NCBI GenBank assembly: GCA_015233135.1
Contig: JADFYH010000024.1
Location: forward strand, 1 to 47,940
Direction of reading: 5' to 3'
Length of the DNA stretch: 47,940 nt
Source: Deltaproteobacteria bacterium
GTDB lineage: Bacteria; UBA10199; JADFYH01
Positions 24,106 to 34,163 of this stretch are shown here, piece after piece (position 1 is the stretch's first letter; every line of letters begins with the position of its first letter). Below the pieces are notes generated by a model. The model had not been told where the DNA came from. It did not search any database and saw only the letters and a list, made by a program, of their open reading frames with translations. The position numbers and the translations under genes were made by a program.

Positions 24106-25350
24106 TCAAACCTTATCCAGCAAATGCCCCATTTTATCTTTTTTGGTTTTTAGATAATCTTTGTTACTGGCATGAGGAGCCATCTCAATGGGAACCCGCT
24201 CCGTCATCTCTAAACCATAGGCCTCAAGGCCCACAATTTTTTTGGGATTGTTGGTTATTAAACGAATTTTTTTGATTCCCAAATCCACCAAAATTTGAGC
24301 CCCAATTCCATAATCTCTCAAATCGGGCTTGAACCCTAATTTTTCATTGGCTTCCACCGTATCCATTCCCTGTTGCTGCAGACGATAGGCCTTGATTTTA
24401 TTCATCAAGCCAATACCACGACCTTCCTGGCGGATATACAAAATCACTCCCGACCCCTGGGCTTCTATCATCTTCATGGCCTGATGCAACTGCGGCCCAC
24501 AATCACAACGATAAGAAGCAAAGGCATCTCCGGTGAGGCATTCGGAATGCACCCGAACCAAAACTTCTTTTTGCTCTTCAATGTTTCCCTTCACTAAAGC
24601 CACATGATGACGGTTATCAATTTTATTATCGAAAACGATGATTTTGAAATTTCCATGCTCAGTCGGAAGCTCGGCCTCCGAGGCACGCGACACCAGAGAT
24701 TCATTTCTCAAACGATAGCGAATGATATCCGCCACCGAAACAATCTGCAGTTGATGTTTTTTTGAAAAAACTTCCAAATCGGGCCGGCGCGACATGGTTC
24801 CATCTTCGTTCATGATCTCACAGATCACCCCCGCAGGCTTCAATCCGGCCAATCTTGCCAGATCCACTGAGCCTTCCGTTTGCCCGGTGCGGACCAACAC
24901 CCCACCTTCTGCCGCTCGCAAGGGGAAAATATGCCCCGGGCGAACAAAATCAGAAGGCCTCGCATCCTCTCGAATGGCCAGTTGAATGGTGTGAGATCGG
25001 TCTGCAGCAGAAATGCCGGTGCTGATGCCCTGTCGGGCATCCACCGAAACGGTAAAAGGAGTGCCAAAAGCGGAATCATTATTCCGGGCATCCACCATCA
25101 GTGGCATGTCCAGACTTTGCGCTTTTTCCTGGGTGAGAGTCAGGCAAATGAGGCCTCGCGCATATTTGGCCATGAAGTTGATGGCTTCCGGCGTAACTTT
25201 CTCCGCCGCAAAGGCAAGATCTCCCTCATTTTCCCGATCTTCATCATCCACCAAAATCACCATGCGACCCGCACGAAATTCTTCGAGGGCCACTTCAACA
25301 CGTTCTACCGATTTCATTAAGGATTCCAAATCTTGAGGGAGTTTGTTCAT
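24106..25350 (-). CDS. ribBA: Bifunctional DHBP synthase/GTP cyclohydrolase II
   Basis: The 414-residue protein joins both entry enzymes of riboflavin synthesis. The N-terminal RibB half has [20 protein letters not shown] (acidic metal site) and [11 protein letters not shown]. The C-terminal RibA half has the zinc ligands in [15 protein letters not shown], then [15 protein letters not shown] and the [10 protein letters not shown] segment. Both active sites look complete. It overlaps ribE by 4 bp (ATGA), so the two are translationally coupled. Confidence 0.97.
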   Translation of the reverse strand: MNKLPQDLESLMKSVERVEVALEEFRAGRMVILVDDEDRENEGDLAFAAEKVTPEAINFMAKYARGLICLTLTQEKAQSLDMPLMVDARNNDSAFGTPFTVSVDARQGISTGISAADRSHTIQLAIREDARPSDFVRPGHIFPLRAAEGGVLVRTGQTEGSVDLARLAGLKPAGVICEIMNEDGTMSRRPDLEVFSKKHQLQIVSVADIIRYRLRNESLVSRASEAELPTEHGNFKIIVFDNKIDNRHHVALVKGNIEEQKEVLVRVHSECLTGDAFASYRCDCGPQLHQAMKMIEAQGSGVILYIRQEGRGIGLMNKIKAYRLQQQGMDTVEANEKLGFKPDLRDYGIGAQILVDLGIKKIRLITNNPKKIVGLEAYGLEMTERVPIEMAPHASNKDYLKTKKDKMGHLLDKV

Positions 25351-25949
25351 GATTTACCCAGAATACTTTCTACATATTTTACCAGAATATCCACTTCTAA
25401 ATTGACCCTATCCCCCACTTTTTTGGCTGTCAATGTCGTCATCTTCTGGGTGTGAGGAATCAGGCACAATTCAAAAGTGTCTTTTTTTAAATCATTAATC
25501 GTCAAACTCACGCCACTCACCGTGATGGAACCTTTGCTCACCAAATATTTTCGCAGGTTTTTAGGATAAGCGATCTTGAGCCATAAATATTTACCGTCCT
25601 TTTCTTGGGTCCAGCGGATAGCGCCAATAGTCGCCACCGTATCCACATGACCTTGCACCCAATGCCCGCCCAGCCGGTCTCCCAACCTGAGAGCTCTTTC
25701 CAAGTTCACCAAACTCCCTTGCTGACAGTCCGCCAGACAAGTTTTAACAAGGGTTTCCGGAGAGATGTCTACACTAAAAGTAGATCCTTTTTTTTGAGTG
25801 ATCGTCAGGCAACAACCATCCACGGCTATAGAATCGCCCAGTTTTTCTTTGGAAAGAGAGAATGGGGAACGGACACTCATTCGAAGTGAATGCTTCAATT
25901 TTTCTATTTGGGTGATTTGTCCCTGGCCTTCAATAATTCCGGTAAACAT
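25347..25949 (-). CDS. ribE: Riboflavin synthase (alpha subunit)
   Basis: RibE dismutates two lumazines to riboflavin. The true start is [12 protein letters not shown] (25949); the frame is open for 18 codons upstream but does not fit the family. The two barrel repeats are visible: [20 protein letters not shown] with DGCCLTI, and [35 protein letters not shown] is the repeat-linking signature. A degraded copy of its 5' end lies at 11875-11984. The divergent TA module B begins 119 bp upstream, so ribE is cut off from ribD by that insert. Confidence 0.96.
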   Translation of the reverse strand: MFTGIIEGQGQITQIEKLKHSLRMSVRSPFSLSKEKLGDSIAVDGCCLTITQKKGSTFSVDISPETLVKTCLADCQQGSLVNLERALRLGDRLGGHWVQGHVDTVATIGAIRWTQEKDGKYLWLKIAYPKNLRKYLVSKGSITVSGVSLTINDLKKDTFELCLIPHTQKMTTLTAKKVGDRVNLEVDILVKYVESILGKS

Positions 25950-26004
25950 GGGTGAAAGCGATAGCCTGATAAAATTGAGGAGGGCAATAAAAAAATAAAC
26001 CAAA

Positions 26005-26044
26005 TTGACAATATTTATAATATTCCTTACTGTAAAGTAAGGAA
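26005..26044 (+). promoter_or_regulatory. Promoter and palindromic operator of TA module B
   Basis: TTGACA (26005-26010) is followed after 17 bp by TACTGT. TTCCTTACT (26023-26031) and AGTAAGGAA (26036-26044) are perfect 9-bp inverted arms with a 4-bp spacer and overlap the -10 region. A further AATAAGGAAC before the start doubles as the ribosome binding site. This is a good candidate for antitoxin autoregulation. Confidence 0.55.
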
Positions 26045-26067
26045 CTAATTAATAAATAAGGAACAAT

Positions 26068-26319
26068 ATGTCAGTATCCACCTTGACTAGCAAAGGCCAA
26101 ACTACCATCCCTTTAGAAGTGAGGGATTTTTTAAAAATTAAAAGTGGTGACCGACTCGAGTATATCATTTCTAAGGGGGGAGAAATTTTACTAAAACCTC
26201 TTCACACTGAAGTGAGTAGCCTAAAGGGCCTACTTAAAAAATTTCATAAAGGCCCTGCTGTTTCTTTAGAAGAGATGAATCAGGTAATCCAGGAGCGAAA
26301 AAGAAAAGGAAGCAAATGA
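26068..26319 (+). CDS. AbrB/VapB-type antitoxin, module B
   Basis: The 83-residue protein starts MSVSTLTSKGQTTIPLEVRD, the AbrB/SpoVT DNA-binding domain (TSKGQTTIPLEVRDFLKI). The C-terminal tail is charged (EEMNQVIQERKRKGSK) and would contact the toxin. AAGGA lies just before the ATG. It overlaps the PIN toxin gene by 4 bp (ATGA). It is unrelated in detail to module A and lies on the strand opposite to the rib genes. Confidence 0.88.
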   Translation: MSVSTLTSKGQTTIPLEVRDFLKIKSGDRLEYIISKGGEILLKPLHTEVSSLKGLLKKFHKGPAVSLEEMNQVIQERKRKGSK

Positions 26320-26702
26320 TTGGTTTAGACACGAATATCCTCATCCGTTACCTGGTGGCCGATGATAAAATTCAACATGAAATTGCCTCGCGTTTCATTG
26401 AGAAGCAGGAAGAAATGTTTATTTCTTTAATTGTGGTCTGTGAAATGGTCTGGGTTTTAGAATCTTGTTACAAATTAAAACACGACAACATTGTACAAGT
26501 AGTTCAAAAAATTTTAGGGGTACGACAATTCCTGTTTGAGAGAAGCGACTTGGTTTGGAAGGCCTTGGAAGAATTTTCCGAAACTAAGGTAGACTTTAGC
26601 GATTGCCTCATCGGCTGGGTCAATAAACAAGAGGCTTGTGACTACACAGTCACTTTCGAAAAAGCCCTCAAAAAACTTCCAACTTTTCGAGTACTTTCCT
26701 AG
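26316..26702 (+). CDS. PIN-domain toxin (VapC), module B
   Basis: The 128-residue PIN protein has D5 in MIGLDTNILIRYLV, E43 in VVCEMVWVLES and the later acidic cluster in VDFSDCLIGWVNK. Such toxins are magnesium-dependent RNases. The gene is coupled to the antitoxin by a 4-bp overlap. Its stop overlaps the ribD stop by 4 bp in convergent orientation, so the module fits tightly between ribE and ribD. Confidence 0.88.
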   Translation: MIGLDTNILIRYLVADDKIQHEIASRFIEKQEEMFISLIVVCEMVWVLESCYKLKHDNIVQVVQKILGVRQFLFERSDLVWKALEEFSETKVDFSDCLIGWVNKQEACDYTVTFEKALKKLPTFRVLS

Positions 26703-27841
26703 GCTTCATTTTTGGGTATCAATGGATACAACTTCATCCACAAATCACCCCCAACACTTTCTTGTTCCACTAGCTGAAAAGAACAAGCCTCTGACAATTT
26801 CTTTTTCTCGAAATTTTGAAACAACTGCAAACCCAGTCCCCCCAATATTTTAACAGCTATAAAGAGCTGCAGTTCATCCACAAAACCTATTTCGAGCAAA
26901 GAAGAAGAAAGAGCTGCCCCACCTTCTACCAAAATTTGAGTGATATTTTTTGAGGTCAATTGCTGCATTAAATTCTGCCAATCCATTTTTTCTTTTTTGA
27001 ATTTACAAAAAAGGATTTCGACTCCCATTTGACGGAAACTTTTCAATTTCTTTTTGTCTTTCAAATTTTCATGAATCACCAAAAGAGTAGGAGTTTCCTT
27101 AGCGCTCTGAAAAACCTGATAAGAACTATTCAAACTCAAGTTTGGATCGATAATAATCCTGAGAGGATTTTCTCCTTTCACTTCTCTTACCGTCAAAAGA
27201 GGATCATCCGCTTTTACTGTTCCAGCGCCTACCATGATAGCATCTGCTTTTGCGCGGAGTTCATGAACTTTCTTGCGAGATTCTTTGGAGCTGATCCATT
27301 TGGAATTTCCTTGAGAGTCGGCAATCTTTCCATCCAAGGTCATCGCAGATTTTAAAATGAGATAAGGTTTTTTTTGCGTGATCCATTTTTGAAAAGGACG
27401 AATCAAATCCTCACATTGCTCTTTTAAACAACCTACTTCTACAAGAAGTCCATTTTTACGAAGGAGACGAACACCTTTCCCTTGAACTGCCGGATTAGGA
27501 TCCAAGCAACCTACGACCACTTTTTTAATTCCACTTTTTAGAATCGCATCGCTGCAGGGAGCTGTCTGTTTATCGATATGACAACAGGGCTCCAGCGTAA
27601 CGTATAGGGTAGCATTCTTTGGGATTTCTTTTAATTGGTTGAAAACTTCTATTTCAGCATGAGGACATCCCGCTGCTTGATGAAAACCTGTAGCAAAAAT
27701 TTCAGTTCCTACACAAAGAACAGCACCCACTTGAGGGTTGGGAGAAGTTTTTAAAGCGTGCCCTGCAAGCTCAATAGCTTCGGACATTTGAAGACGATCA
27801 AACTCAGAAAATTTACTTTTCACTTTTCTCTTCTTTTTCAC
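26699..27841 (-). CDS. ribD: Riboflavin biosynthesis deaminase/reductase
   Basis: RibD deaminates and then reduces the pyrimidine intermediate. The cytidine-deaminase-like half has the zinc motifs HAEIE and [15 protein letters not shown]. The reductase half has [33 protein letters not shown] and [14 protein letters not shown]. The GTG at 27841 gives a basic 18-residue lead and a 29-bp overlap with nrdR. An ATG at 27787 ([12 protein letters not shown]) fits the family better but lacks an evident ribosome binding site, so the start is open. Confidence 0.95.
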   Translation of the reverse strand: MKKKRKVKSKFSEFDRLQMSEAIELAGHALKTSPNPQVGAVLCVGTEIFATGFHQAAGCPHAEIEVFNQLKEIPKNATLYVTLEPCCHIDKQTAPCSDAILKSGIKKVVVGCLDPNPAVQGKGVRLLRKNGLLVEVGCLKEQCEDLIRPFQKWITQKKPYLILKSAMTLDGKIADSQGNSKWISSKESRKKVHELRAKADAIMVGAGTVKADDPLLTVREVKGENPLRIIIDPNLSLNSSYQVFQSAKETPTLLVIHENLKDKKKLKSFRQMGVEILFCKFKKEKMDWQNLMQQLTSKNITQILVEGGAALSSSLLEIGFVDELQLFIAVKILGGLGLQLFQNFEKKKLSEACSFQLVEQESVGGDLWMKLYPLIPKNEA

Positions 27842-28280
27842 GTGTTTTAATCAAATCGACAAACTCGTCCATGTCTTTGAAAGATCGGTAAACGGAAGCA
27901 AAGCGCACATAGGCCACATTATCCAGGCTTTTGAGCCCATCCATAATGCGTTCGCCAATCAGGGTAGAGGGGATTTCCTTTTCTCCCCGTTCGATGAAGT
28001 CTGCCTGGATTTGATCCACAATTTTTTCGACGGTTTGAACGGGAACAGGCCGCTTCTCGCAGGCCCGCATGAGACCTCCGATAATTTTTGCTCGGTCAAA
28101 GGCCTCACGTCGTCCATCCTTTTTCACCACCATGGGCAAAACTTCTTCCACACGCTCGTAGGTAGTAAAACGTTTTTGACACTCATCGCATTCACGACGA
28201 CGACGAATTTCCGCACCCTCTTTGGAAAGGCGGGAGTCGATCACTTTGGTATCGATGTAGGCGCAAAAAGGGCATTTCAT
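27813..28280 (-). CDS. nrdR: Transcriptional repressor NrdR
   Basis: NrdR represses ribonucleotide reductase genes in response to ATP/dATP. The 155-residue protein opens with the zinc ribbon [17 protein letters not shown] and [13 protein letters not shown] (four cysteines), followed by the ATP-cone: [19 protein letters not shown] and [20 protein letters not shown]. It lies in the common glyA-nrdR-ribD order. No NrdR box is needed or seen here. Confidence 0.96.
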   Translation of the reverse strand: MKCPFCAYIDTKVIDSRLSKEGAEIRRRRECDECQKRFTTYERVEEVLPMVVKKDGRREAFDRAKIIGGLMRACEKRPVPVQTVEKIVDQIQADFIERGEKEIPSTLIGERIMDGLKSLDNVAYVRFASVYRSFKDMDEFVDLIKTREKEEKSEK

Positions 28281-28319
28281 AAGTGGACAGCAGGGCGTTA
28301 CCTGAACAGCTATAATTTA

Positions 28320-29555
28320 TTAAAGATACAGTGGAAATTTTTTACAAAATTCTTTGATCTCAGTCTTAATCTTCTGTTGAAGAGATTCATTTTTTATATC
28401 GTTCAAAATGTCTGAAATCCAGTTTCCAATCTGCTTCATTTCATTTTCTTTCATGCCACGAGTCGTCAGGGCTGGCGTACCTATACGAATACCGCTGGTG
28501 ACAAAGGGAGAGAGTTTTTCCTGGGGCACCGTGTTTTTATTCACGGTAATGCCTGCCTTACCCAAGGCCTCTTCGGCCTCTTTTCCGGTAAGACCTCTTG
28601 GAGAAAGATCTACTAACATTAAATGATTGTCTGTCCCGCCCGAAACCAAGCGAAAATCTTTGGCCATTAGAGTGACCGCCAAGGCCTGGGCATTTTGAAT
28701 CACCTGAGCCGCATAAACCTTGAAATCAGCAGAGAGTGCTTCTCTAAATGCCACCGCTTTTGCAGCAATCACATGCATCAGCGGTCCACCTTGAATACCA
28801 GGGAAAATCTTACTGTTCACTTCTTTCGCATAGGCCTCCTGACACAGAATCATGCCCCCTCGAGGCCCGCGGAGGGTTTTGTGGGTAGTCGTGGTCACAT
28901 ATTCACAATGGGGAACTGGATCGGGATGGAGAGCAGTGGCTACAAGACCCGCAACATGAGCAATATCGGCCAGGATGCGAGCACCTACTTCATCGGCAAT
29001 TTCACGAAATTTTTTGAAGTCAATTTGACGGGGATAAGCAGAGGCTCCTACTACAATGAGTTTGGGTTTATTCTTTAGAGCTAAATCACGAACTTGATTA
29101 AAATCGATGGTTTCAGTCTCACTATTTAAACCATAAGAAGAAACATCAAAAAGAAAACCCGAAAAGTTGACCGGAGAACCGTGGGTGAGATGCCCCCCAT
29201 GAGAGAGACTCATTCCCAAGACCTTGTCTCCAGGCTTTAAGAAGGAAAAATAAACTGCCATGTTGGCCTGTGACCCCGAATGGGGTTGCACATTCACATG
29301 ATCGGCCTTAAAAAGTTTTTTGGCGCGCTGGATGGCCAGATTTTCAGCCACATCTGCATACTCGCAGCCCCCGTAATAGCGCTTTCCCGGATAGCCTTCC
29401 GCATATTTATTGGTAAGCACTGAACCCTGGGCCTCCATCACGGCCTTGCTGACAAAATTCTCGCTCGCAATCATTTCGAGCTTATATTCTTGTCGTTCGG
29501 TCTCAAACTGGATGGCTTCGGCAATTTCAGGATCTTGAGATTGGAGTAGAGACAT
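28320..29555 (-). CDS. glyA: Serine hydroxymethyltransferase
   Basis: GlyA interconverts serine and glycine with tetrahydrofolate. The 411-residue PLP enzyme has [45 protein letters not shown] and the PLP lysine in [15 protein letters not shown]. The C-terminal [15 protein letters not shown] binds substrate. Length is typical. It belongs to the operon with rpiB upstream and nrdR downstream. The last ~15 residues are lysine-rich. Confidence 0.97.
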   Translation of the reverse strand: MSLLQSQDPEIAEAIQFETERQEYKLEMIASENFVSKAVMEAQGSVLTNKYAEGYPGKRYYGGCEYADVAENLAIQRAKKLFKADHVNVQPHSGSQANMAVYFSFLKPGDKVLGMSLSHGGHLTHGSPVNFSGFLFDVSSYGLNSETETIDFNQVRDLALKNKPKLIVVGASAYPRQIDFKKFREIADEVGARILADIAHVAGLVATALHPDPVPHCEYVTTTTHKTLRGPRGGMILCQEAYAKEVNSKIFPGIQGGPLMHVIAAKAVAFREALSADFKVYAAQVIQNAQALAVTLMAKDFRLVSGGTDNHLMLVDLSPRGLTGKEAEEALGKAGITVNKNTVPQEKLSPFVTSGIRIGTPALTTRGMKENEMKQIGNWISDILNDIKNESLQQKIKTEIKEFCKKFPLYL

Positions 29556-29579
29556 ATAGTGGAACCTATTTGTTAGTAA

Positions 29580-30020
29580 TTAAAGGGATTCTAAATTCTT
29601 AATCTGATCCAAGCGCTGTTGATGCCTTCCCCCTGCATACTTTGCTTTTAACCAGGCCCAGAGCACTCTTTTTGCTTTCTCTTCATCTAAAATCCTGGCC
29701 CCCAAGGCAAGTACATTTGCATTATTATGTTCCTTGGCCATTCGGGCTGAAAACAAATCGGATACCACTGCAGCACGAATGCCTTTTATTTTATTGGCAG
29801 CAATAGAAATACCCACACCCGTTCCACAGATGAGGACACCCGCTTCTGCCCTGCCCTGCTGGATTTGCTCACAAAGCAGATGCGCAAAATCCGGATAATC
29901 TACAGAAGCTGTCGAAAAAGGACCCAAATCGACACAATCTATTTTTTTTTGGATTAAAAAATCTCGTAAGGTGTTTTTAAGAAAATAACCGGCATGGTCA
30001 GAGGCTAAAACAAGTTTCAT
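29580..30020 (-). CDS. rpiB: Ribose 5-phosphate isomerase B
   Basis: RpiB interconverts ribose and ribulose 5-phosphates. The 146-residue protein has the RpiB/LacAB hallmarks: [20 protein letters not shown] with [18 protein letters not shown], and [20 protein letters not shown] with the catalytic Cys. [15 protein letters not shown] follows. It overlaps acpP by 4 bp (ATGA). In related genomes fabF sits between acpP and rpiB; it is missing here. Confidence 0.95.
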   Translation of the reverse strand: MKLVLASDHAGYFLKNTLRDFLIQKKIDCVDLGPFSTASVDYPDFAHLLCEQIQQGRAEAGVLICGTGVGISIAANKIKGIRAAVVSDLFSARMAKEHNNANVLALGARILDEEKAKRVLWAWLKAKYAGGRHQQRLDQIKNLESL

Positions 30021-30259
30021 TTTACACGTTTTTTGACGTACTCGACCACGTCCTGAACCATAAGAAGCTTTTCTGCCTCTTCATCAGGAATTTCCATTTC
30101 AAACTCTTCTTCCATGGCCATAATGAGCTCAACAATATCTAAAGAATCTGCGCCCAAATCTTCGACAAAATTAGAATCCCCTTGTATTTCATCTTCGGAA
30201 ATACCCAACTGTTCAGAGATAATTCGAATAATTTTGTTTTCTACACTCGTATTTGGCAA
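30017..30259 (-). CDS. acpP: Acyl carrier protein
   Basis: An 80-residue acidic protein with the phosphopantetheine site in [20 protein letters not shown]; the serine is in DSL. The start is a TTG (MPNTSVENK) with GGAG six bases upstream, inside the end of rpmF, so translation is likely coupled. The fatty-acid genes plsX and fabH/D/G, normally between rpmF and acpP in this type of cluster, are absent. Confidence 0.95.
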   Translation of the reverse strand: MPNTSVENKIIRIISEQLGISEDEIQGDSNFVEDLGADSLDIVELIMAMEEEFEMEIPDEEAEKLLMVQDVVEYVKKRVK

Positions 30260-30262
30260 AAC

Positions 30263-30439
30263 TCACTCCATCGCAATAACTTCTTTACCCTTGTAAAAAC
30301 CACAGTGGGCACAGACCCGATGTGGCAACTTAGGTGAACCGCAACGATTGCACTTATTAAATTGAGTTGCTGTAAGTTTATGAGTTGCGCGTCGCATATC
30401 GCGCCTGGATTTGCTTGTTTTTCTCTTAGGAACTGGCAT
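30263..30439 (-). CDS. rpmF: 50S ribosomal protein L32
   Basis: A 58-residue protein found by reading the gap upstream of acpP. It starts [20 protein letters not shown], the L32 signature. Two CxxC pairs, CNRCG and CAHCG, form the zinc ribbon. It ends GKEVIAME, four bases before the acpP start. yceD, the usual upstream neighbour, is separated from it by the 3.5-kb fusion gene. Confidence 0.95.
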   Translation of the reverse strand: MPVPKRKTSKSRRDMRRATHKLTATQFNKCNRCGSPKLPHRVCAHCGFYKGKEVIAME

Positions 30440-30532
30440 GATAACCCTCTTCTGGACTATAAATAATGAATCGAAAACGAGGTGCTGCGCTACACCAGAA
30501 GCAAGCCCCCTGTCAACTAGTACAACGGGAAC

Positions 30533-33500
30533 TTAATTACGTTCTTCAACAAAGAGCTGCACCCGGCGATTTTGTTCCCGATGAGATTCATCACTATTGG
30601 GAACAATAGGCTTGGCCTTTCCATAACCCACCGCTCTCAAACGGCCAGCATCGACACCCTGCCCTACCAAGTGATCGACCACAGACTGCGCCCTATTTTG
30701 AGAAAGTTTTTGATTGTAGCGATCGGAGCCCAGATCACAGGTATGCCCTTCTACTCTCACGCGTTTCAGTTCGACATGCTTGTTCAAAAAAGCGGCTACT
30801 TTACCTAAGATAGGTTTACTGATTTCGCGGATATTAAACTTGTCATAATCAAAAAATAGTTTTTCGGCCATGCGAATTTCATCGCCCACCAAATAGACGT
30901 CTTGATCGTCTTTGAGAGGGAGTTCATCGCCTGTATTTTTTATTTCCAACTCATCTGGAGGTCTCTTCGTATAAGTCACCCCTGTAAAGGCGCGATAAGC
31001 AGGAGCAGTGATCCCATTGGTCATCCCCATCCCCCCACCAAAATTTACATCGATGCCATTTTTAAAGCTATATCGTCCCCCCAAACGTGCTTCCAGAGGA
31101 CTGGTTCGTCTATCCTCAAAAAATTTCACTGTTTTTACTTCCGCTTCAGCAATCACTTTGAGTTTTTTAGGAAGGGCATCTACCGACACCCCCAAGCCCC
31201 CCTGAAATTGATCATCGATCAAATGTCCTGCAACATCCAGCACTGGACTGCGCATTTCGTAACCCACGTTGGCGGCCACAGAAACTCGTTTGTGGGGTTT
31301 GAAATCGACAATCAGCTTGCCTCCTCCTGAGAAATCCCCATTACCGGTAAAATTGGTCGCAGCATTCGTGGCGCTAGGAATAGAGAGATAAGGCAGTAAA
31401 CTCACACCCACATGGTGTTTCTTACGGTCTAAAATTTTAAATTTTAGGGCAAACTCCAAATCGCCCATTTCAGTATGAGCCTCATCCAATCTTCCCAAGG
31501 CGGGGGCATTGATACTTTCCCAAAGATACACGGGCATACGAATACCTACATCCAACCAGTTCAAGACTCCGTAAGAAGCAAGGGCATCGGCAATAAGCAC
31601 GTTGTCGCTTATTCCAGACTGCCGTACAAAATTGGAATTTCCTACTTCATAAGGACGTCGGGCATAATCAAACCATAACCCAAAATGAAATTTCCCCTGC
31701 TGTAGAGTGGGAGAGCCATAAACAGAATAATATTCTGAATCATCCATCGCAGGTTTAAAGAAATTTAAACCAAAGGAAGGATCTGCTTTAGCGGGTGGAT
31801 TAAAAAGCATTAAACTCAGAAGGATTAAAGAGAGTGAAAAAACGCCCTTTAAGGCAGAGCTTCTTCTAAAGCGCAGTGCGACCAAAAAAGCCACAAGCCC
31901 CACATAGAAAAAGACCGGAGTCTTATTGGAATTTACCGCGGGATTAAGAGAAGCCACACAACCTCCTTGATTATCTAAAGGGTTACCTTGTGAATCTGTG
32001 AGGGTGGTCTGGCCACCCACAACTTGTGCGCCAGTTTGTCCTTGGCCATTTCCTGAATTGTTCTGATTTCCACTATTACTATTACCGTTGTTATTGTTAG
32101 ATCCGCCATCGATATTACTTGTATTTCCCCCGCCGGTATCCTGCACCAGCTGACAATTGACACAAGTGTATCCGCTGGGAACAGGACCACAGGCCGTGCC
32201 ATCGCACGATTCTCCGAGGTCACAGACGTTATTTCCACAATTATTTACATTTTGGTTTCCTCCTCCTGGGTTTGGAGTGGATGCCTTGGAGAGGACCGTC
32301 ACCCTCTTTGTATCGTGGGCAAAGTCAGAAGGCACTTTTCCACATCGGCTGGAGCAGGTTAAGGTCAGATCATAGGTGCCCGGAGTATTAAAAGTAAAAG
32401 TGGGGACTAGAGTACTTGTCCCTGAAGAAGTGTAATTTGAATCGCCCGTCACAACAGCCACGGACCAGGAAGCAGAAAAGATAGCGGATGCATCCGCCGG
32501 ATTAGTAGAACATTCACCGCTCACAACGGTTGCAACTCCGACTAATGTAGAAATATCTGAACCTGCATTGGAAACAATGCTCTCCAAGCTATTCATGAAA
32601 ACAAAGGCTTTTCTTTCTAATGAGGGCGCAGTGGCCAGGGCAATCAGATCATCCCCTCCGGCAAGATCGAAATTCGAAGAACTAATCCCTGTAGCCTCAA
32701 GAAACTTGCCTGCCCCAAAGCTCAACGGCAAAGCGGTGTTCGACGGGGCGTAAGCACCACTGGAGAAAGCAGAGTTGAATACCACCACCCGTCCACTACT
32801 CACATTATTTGTGTCATCCTGGTAGGTAAAAGCCACGTCCTCCGCATTGTCATTATTAAAGCAACCTGTTGTCAGTGCAAATGGCTCTCCAGTAGTCGTG
32901 GGCGCATACACACGGTAATTCGATAAATTGAATCCCCCATTTTGCCCATTTATTAAATAATGAATCCCCCTGCCTTCTTGACCAGCCCCTGGGGTAGCGG
33001 TGAGGCCTGGGGTGGTATAGACAATATCCCCCCAACCATCCCCGTTAAAATCACCGATGGCAATGGAGGTTGGACGAGGATTCGAGGCGCCACTGCCTAC
33101 ATCGTAGTAGTCACAGAAATAAGTCATGCTGGAGGGACATTTTCCGGTAAAATCACAGAGAATAATCTTGCTCCCATTGACGCTATCATTAAGGGCTATC
33201 GCGACGTCCTTATTTTGATCGTTATTCAAATCTCCCACAGCGATGGAGGCACTGGCTGTCGTGTCCGCGAGGACTCCCGTATCCACATCCGTACGCGTTC
33301 CAGAGGCATCAAAAACAGCTAAAATCAGATTAGACGGAGAACTCTGATCAATGAGTGGCACCACTTTATTTCCAGCAACATCACTTCCAGCACATTCAAA
33401 GACAGCAGAAGTAGGCTGAGCCACTGTAGGGCTTGCCACCCCATATTTCGGAAGCCAAGAGAGATGAGAAGGGGTGACCGTTGAACCATCAAGGCCATAA

Positions 33501-34012
33501 CCCCCAGAAGCATCAGGATTTGAAAAAATTGTAATTTCGTAATCTGAATATTGGGGGAAAAAAATCGACGTGAGATCCGGCGTAGCTGAAAAACGACCTA
33601 CAGAAACAGAACCCATGGAACCCACAGTATTTATAGGATTGGGCGTATAGTTTAAGACGTTCGAATCAAATTGCTCGGTTAACCCGCCACAATCATTCCC
33701 AGGCCCATTTCCCAATAGTATGCTAAACGCTGCATTCCCTTGCTCTCCAGCGCGAAGGGCGACACAATCAGGAAATCCATCCCCATTGAAATCTGCAAAA
33801 GTTGAAGAATTTTTGCAGGCAACGCTATGGGCACTACTTTCAGACCCTCCAGAACAGGTTAGACCTGAGCCTGCAACTGAGTCACAGAGTACCAAATGAT
33901 ATTCACAAGAGGTATTGCTCTGTTGAAAAACTTGAGAAAAAGAAGAAATTTGAAACAAGAAAATAGGTAACGCAAAACCAACGACGAAAGATAAAATTCT
34001 CGCTTTATTCAT
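30533..34012 (-). CDS. Fusion of a secreted FG-GAP/PKD protein and an OmpA-family outer-membrane protein
   Basis: A 1159-residue protein with a cleavable-looking signal at 5-27. Residues 70-480 hold FG-GAP/VCBS repeats (FADFNGDGFPDCVAL, VAVGDLNNDQNKDVAIAL-like, IAIGDFNGDGWGDIVY). A PKD-like domain follows (about 490-590, with TFNTPGTYDLTLTC), then a cysteine-rich piece and an Asn/Gly-rich linker. Near 680-710, GGCVASLNP is followed by a hydrophobic helix and RFRRS, like a MYXO-CTERM sorting tail. A second signal-like helix ends with NPPAKA/DP (about 715-740) and leads into a beta-barrel-like region and a C-terminal OmpA domain (KLFFDYDKFNI; NRAQSVVDHLV; NRRVQLFVEERN) that binds peptidoglycan. 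It looks like two genes fused in frame. A weak sigma-28-like -10 (TCCGATAA) lies at 34102-34109. Confidence 0.85.
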   Translation of the reverse strand: MNKARILSFVVGFALPIFLFQISSFSQVFQQSNTSCEYHLVLCDSVAGSGLTCSGGSESSAHSVACKNSSTFADFNGDGFPDCVALRAGEQGNAAFSILLGNGPGNDCGGLTEQFDSNVLNYTPNPINTVGSMGSVSVGRFSATPDLTSIFFPQYSDYEITIFSNPDASGGYGLDGSTVTPSHLSWLPKYGVASPTVAQPTSAVFECAGSDVAGNKVVPLIDQSSPSNLILAVFDASGTRTDVDTGVLADTTASASIAVGDLNNDQNKDVAIALNDSVNGSKIILCDFTGKCPSSMTYFCDYYDVGSGASNPRPTSIAIGDFNGDGWGDIVYTTPGLTATPGAGQEGRGIHYLINGQNGGFNLSNYRVYAPTTTGEPFALTTGCFNNDNAEDVAFTYQDDTNNVSSGRVVVFNSAFSSGAYAPSNTALPLSFGAGKFLEATGISSSNFDLAGGDDLIALATAPSLERKAFVFMNSLESIVSNAGSDISTLVGVATVVSGECSTNPADASAIFSASWSVAVVTGDSNYTSSGTSTLVPTFTFNTPGTYDLTLTCSSRCGKVPSDFAHDTKRVTVLSKASTPNPGGGNQNVNNCGNNVCDLGESCDGTACGPVPSGYTCVNCQLVQDTGGGNTSNIDGGSNNNNGNSNSGNQNNSGNGQGQTGAQVVGGQTTLTDSQGNPLDNQGGCVASLNPAVNSNKTPVFFYVGLVAFLVALRFRRSSALKGVFSLSLILLSLMLFNPPAKADPSFGLNFFKPAMDDSEYYSVYGSPTLQQGKFHFGLWFDYARRPYEVGNSNFVRQSGISDNVLIADALASYGVLNWLDVGIRMPVYLWESINAPALGRLDEAHTEMGDLEFALKFKILDRKKHHVGVSLLPYLSIPSATNAATNFTGNGDFSGGGKLIVDFKPHKRVSVAANVGYEMRSPVLDVAGHLIDDQFQGGLGVSVDALPKKLKVIAEAEVKTVKFFEDRRTSPLEARLGGRYSFKNGIDVNFGGGMGMTNGITAPAYRAFTGVTYTKRPPDELEIKNTGDELPLKDDQDVYLVGDEIRMAEKLFFDYDKFNIREISKPILGKVAAFLNKHVELKRVRVEGHTCDLGSDRYNQKLSQNRAQSVVDHLVGQGVDAGRLRAVGYGKAKPIVPNSDESHREQNRRVQLFVEERN

Positions 34013-34163
34013 GTATACCCCCTGGAATCCAAAAATTTAAGTAACTGCAACATATTAAACTAAAGTAAAAAAATGCAAAGCAGAATTTTAGTATTATTTG
34101 CTTATCGGATTCCTGCGGAGGTATTGGTATCAAAATCTGTGGACCAAGCGCCAAACAAGCATG

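Noticed and set aside
25950-26067. FMN riboswitch upstream of the riboflavin genes
   Set aside because: The conserved RFN-element blocks are not visible upstream of ribE, ribD or ribBA.
30487-30516. Housekeeping promoter for rpmF (TTGACA at 30511-30516, minus strand)
   Set aside because: The -35 is perfect, but the -10 candidate (TAGCGC at 18 bp) is poor; not reported as a feature.
34102-34128. TCCGATAAG upstream of the FG-GAP/OmpA fusion gene as a sigma-28-like site
   Set aside because: The -10 half matches, but the upstream box (ACCAATA) agrees at only a few positions; kept as a weak mention, not as a feature.
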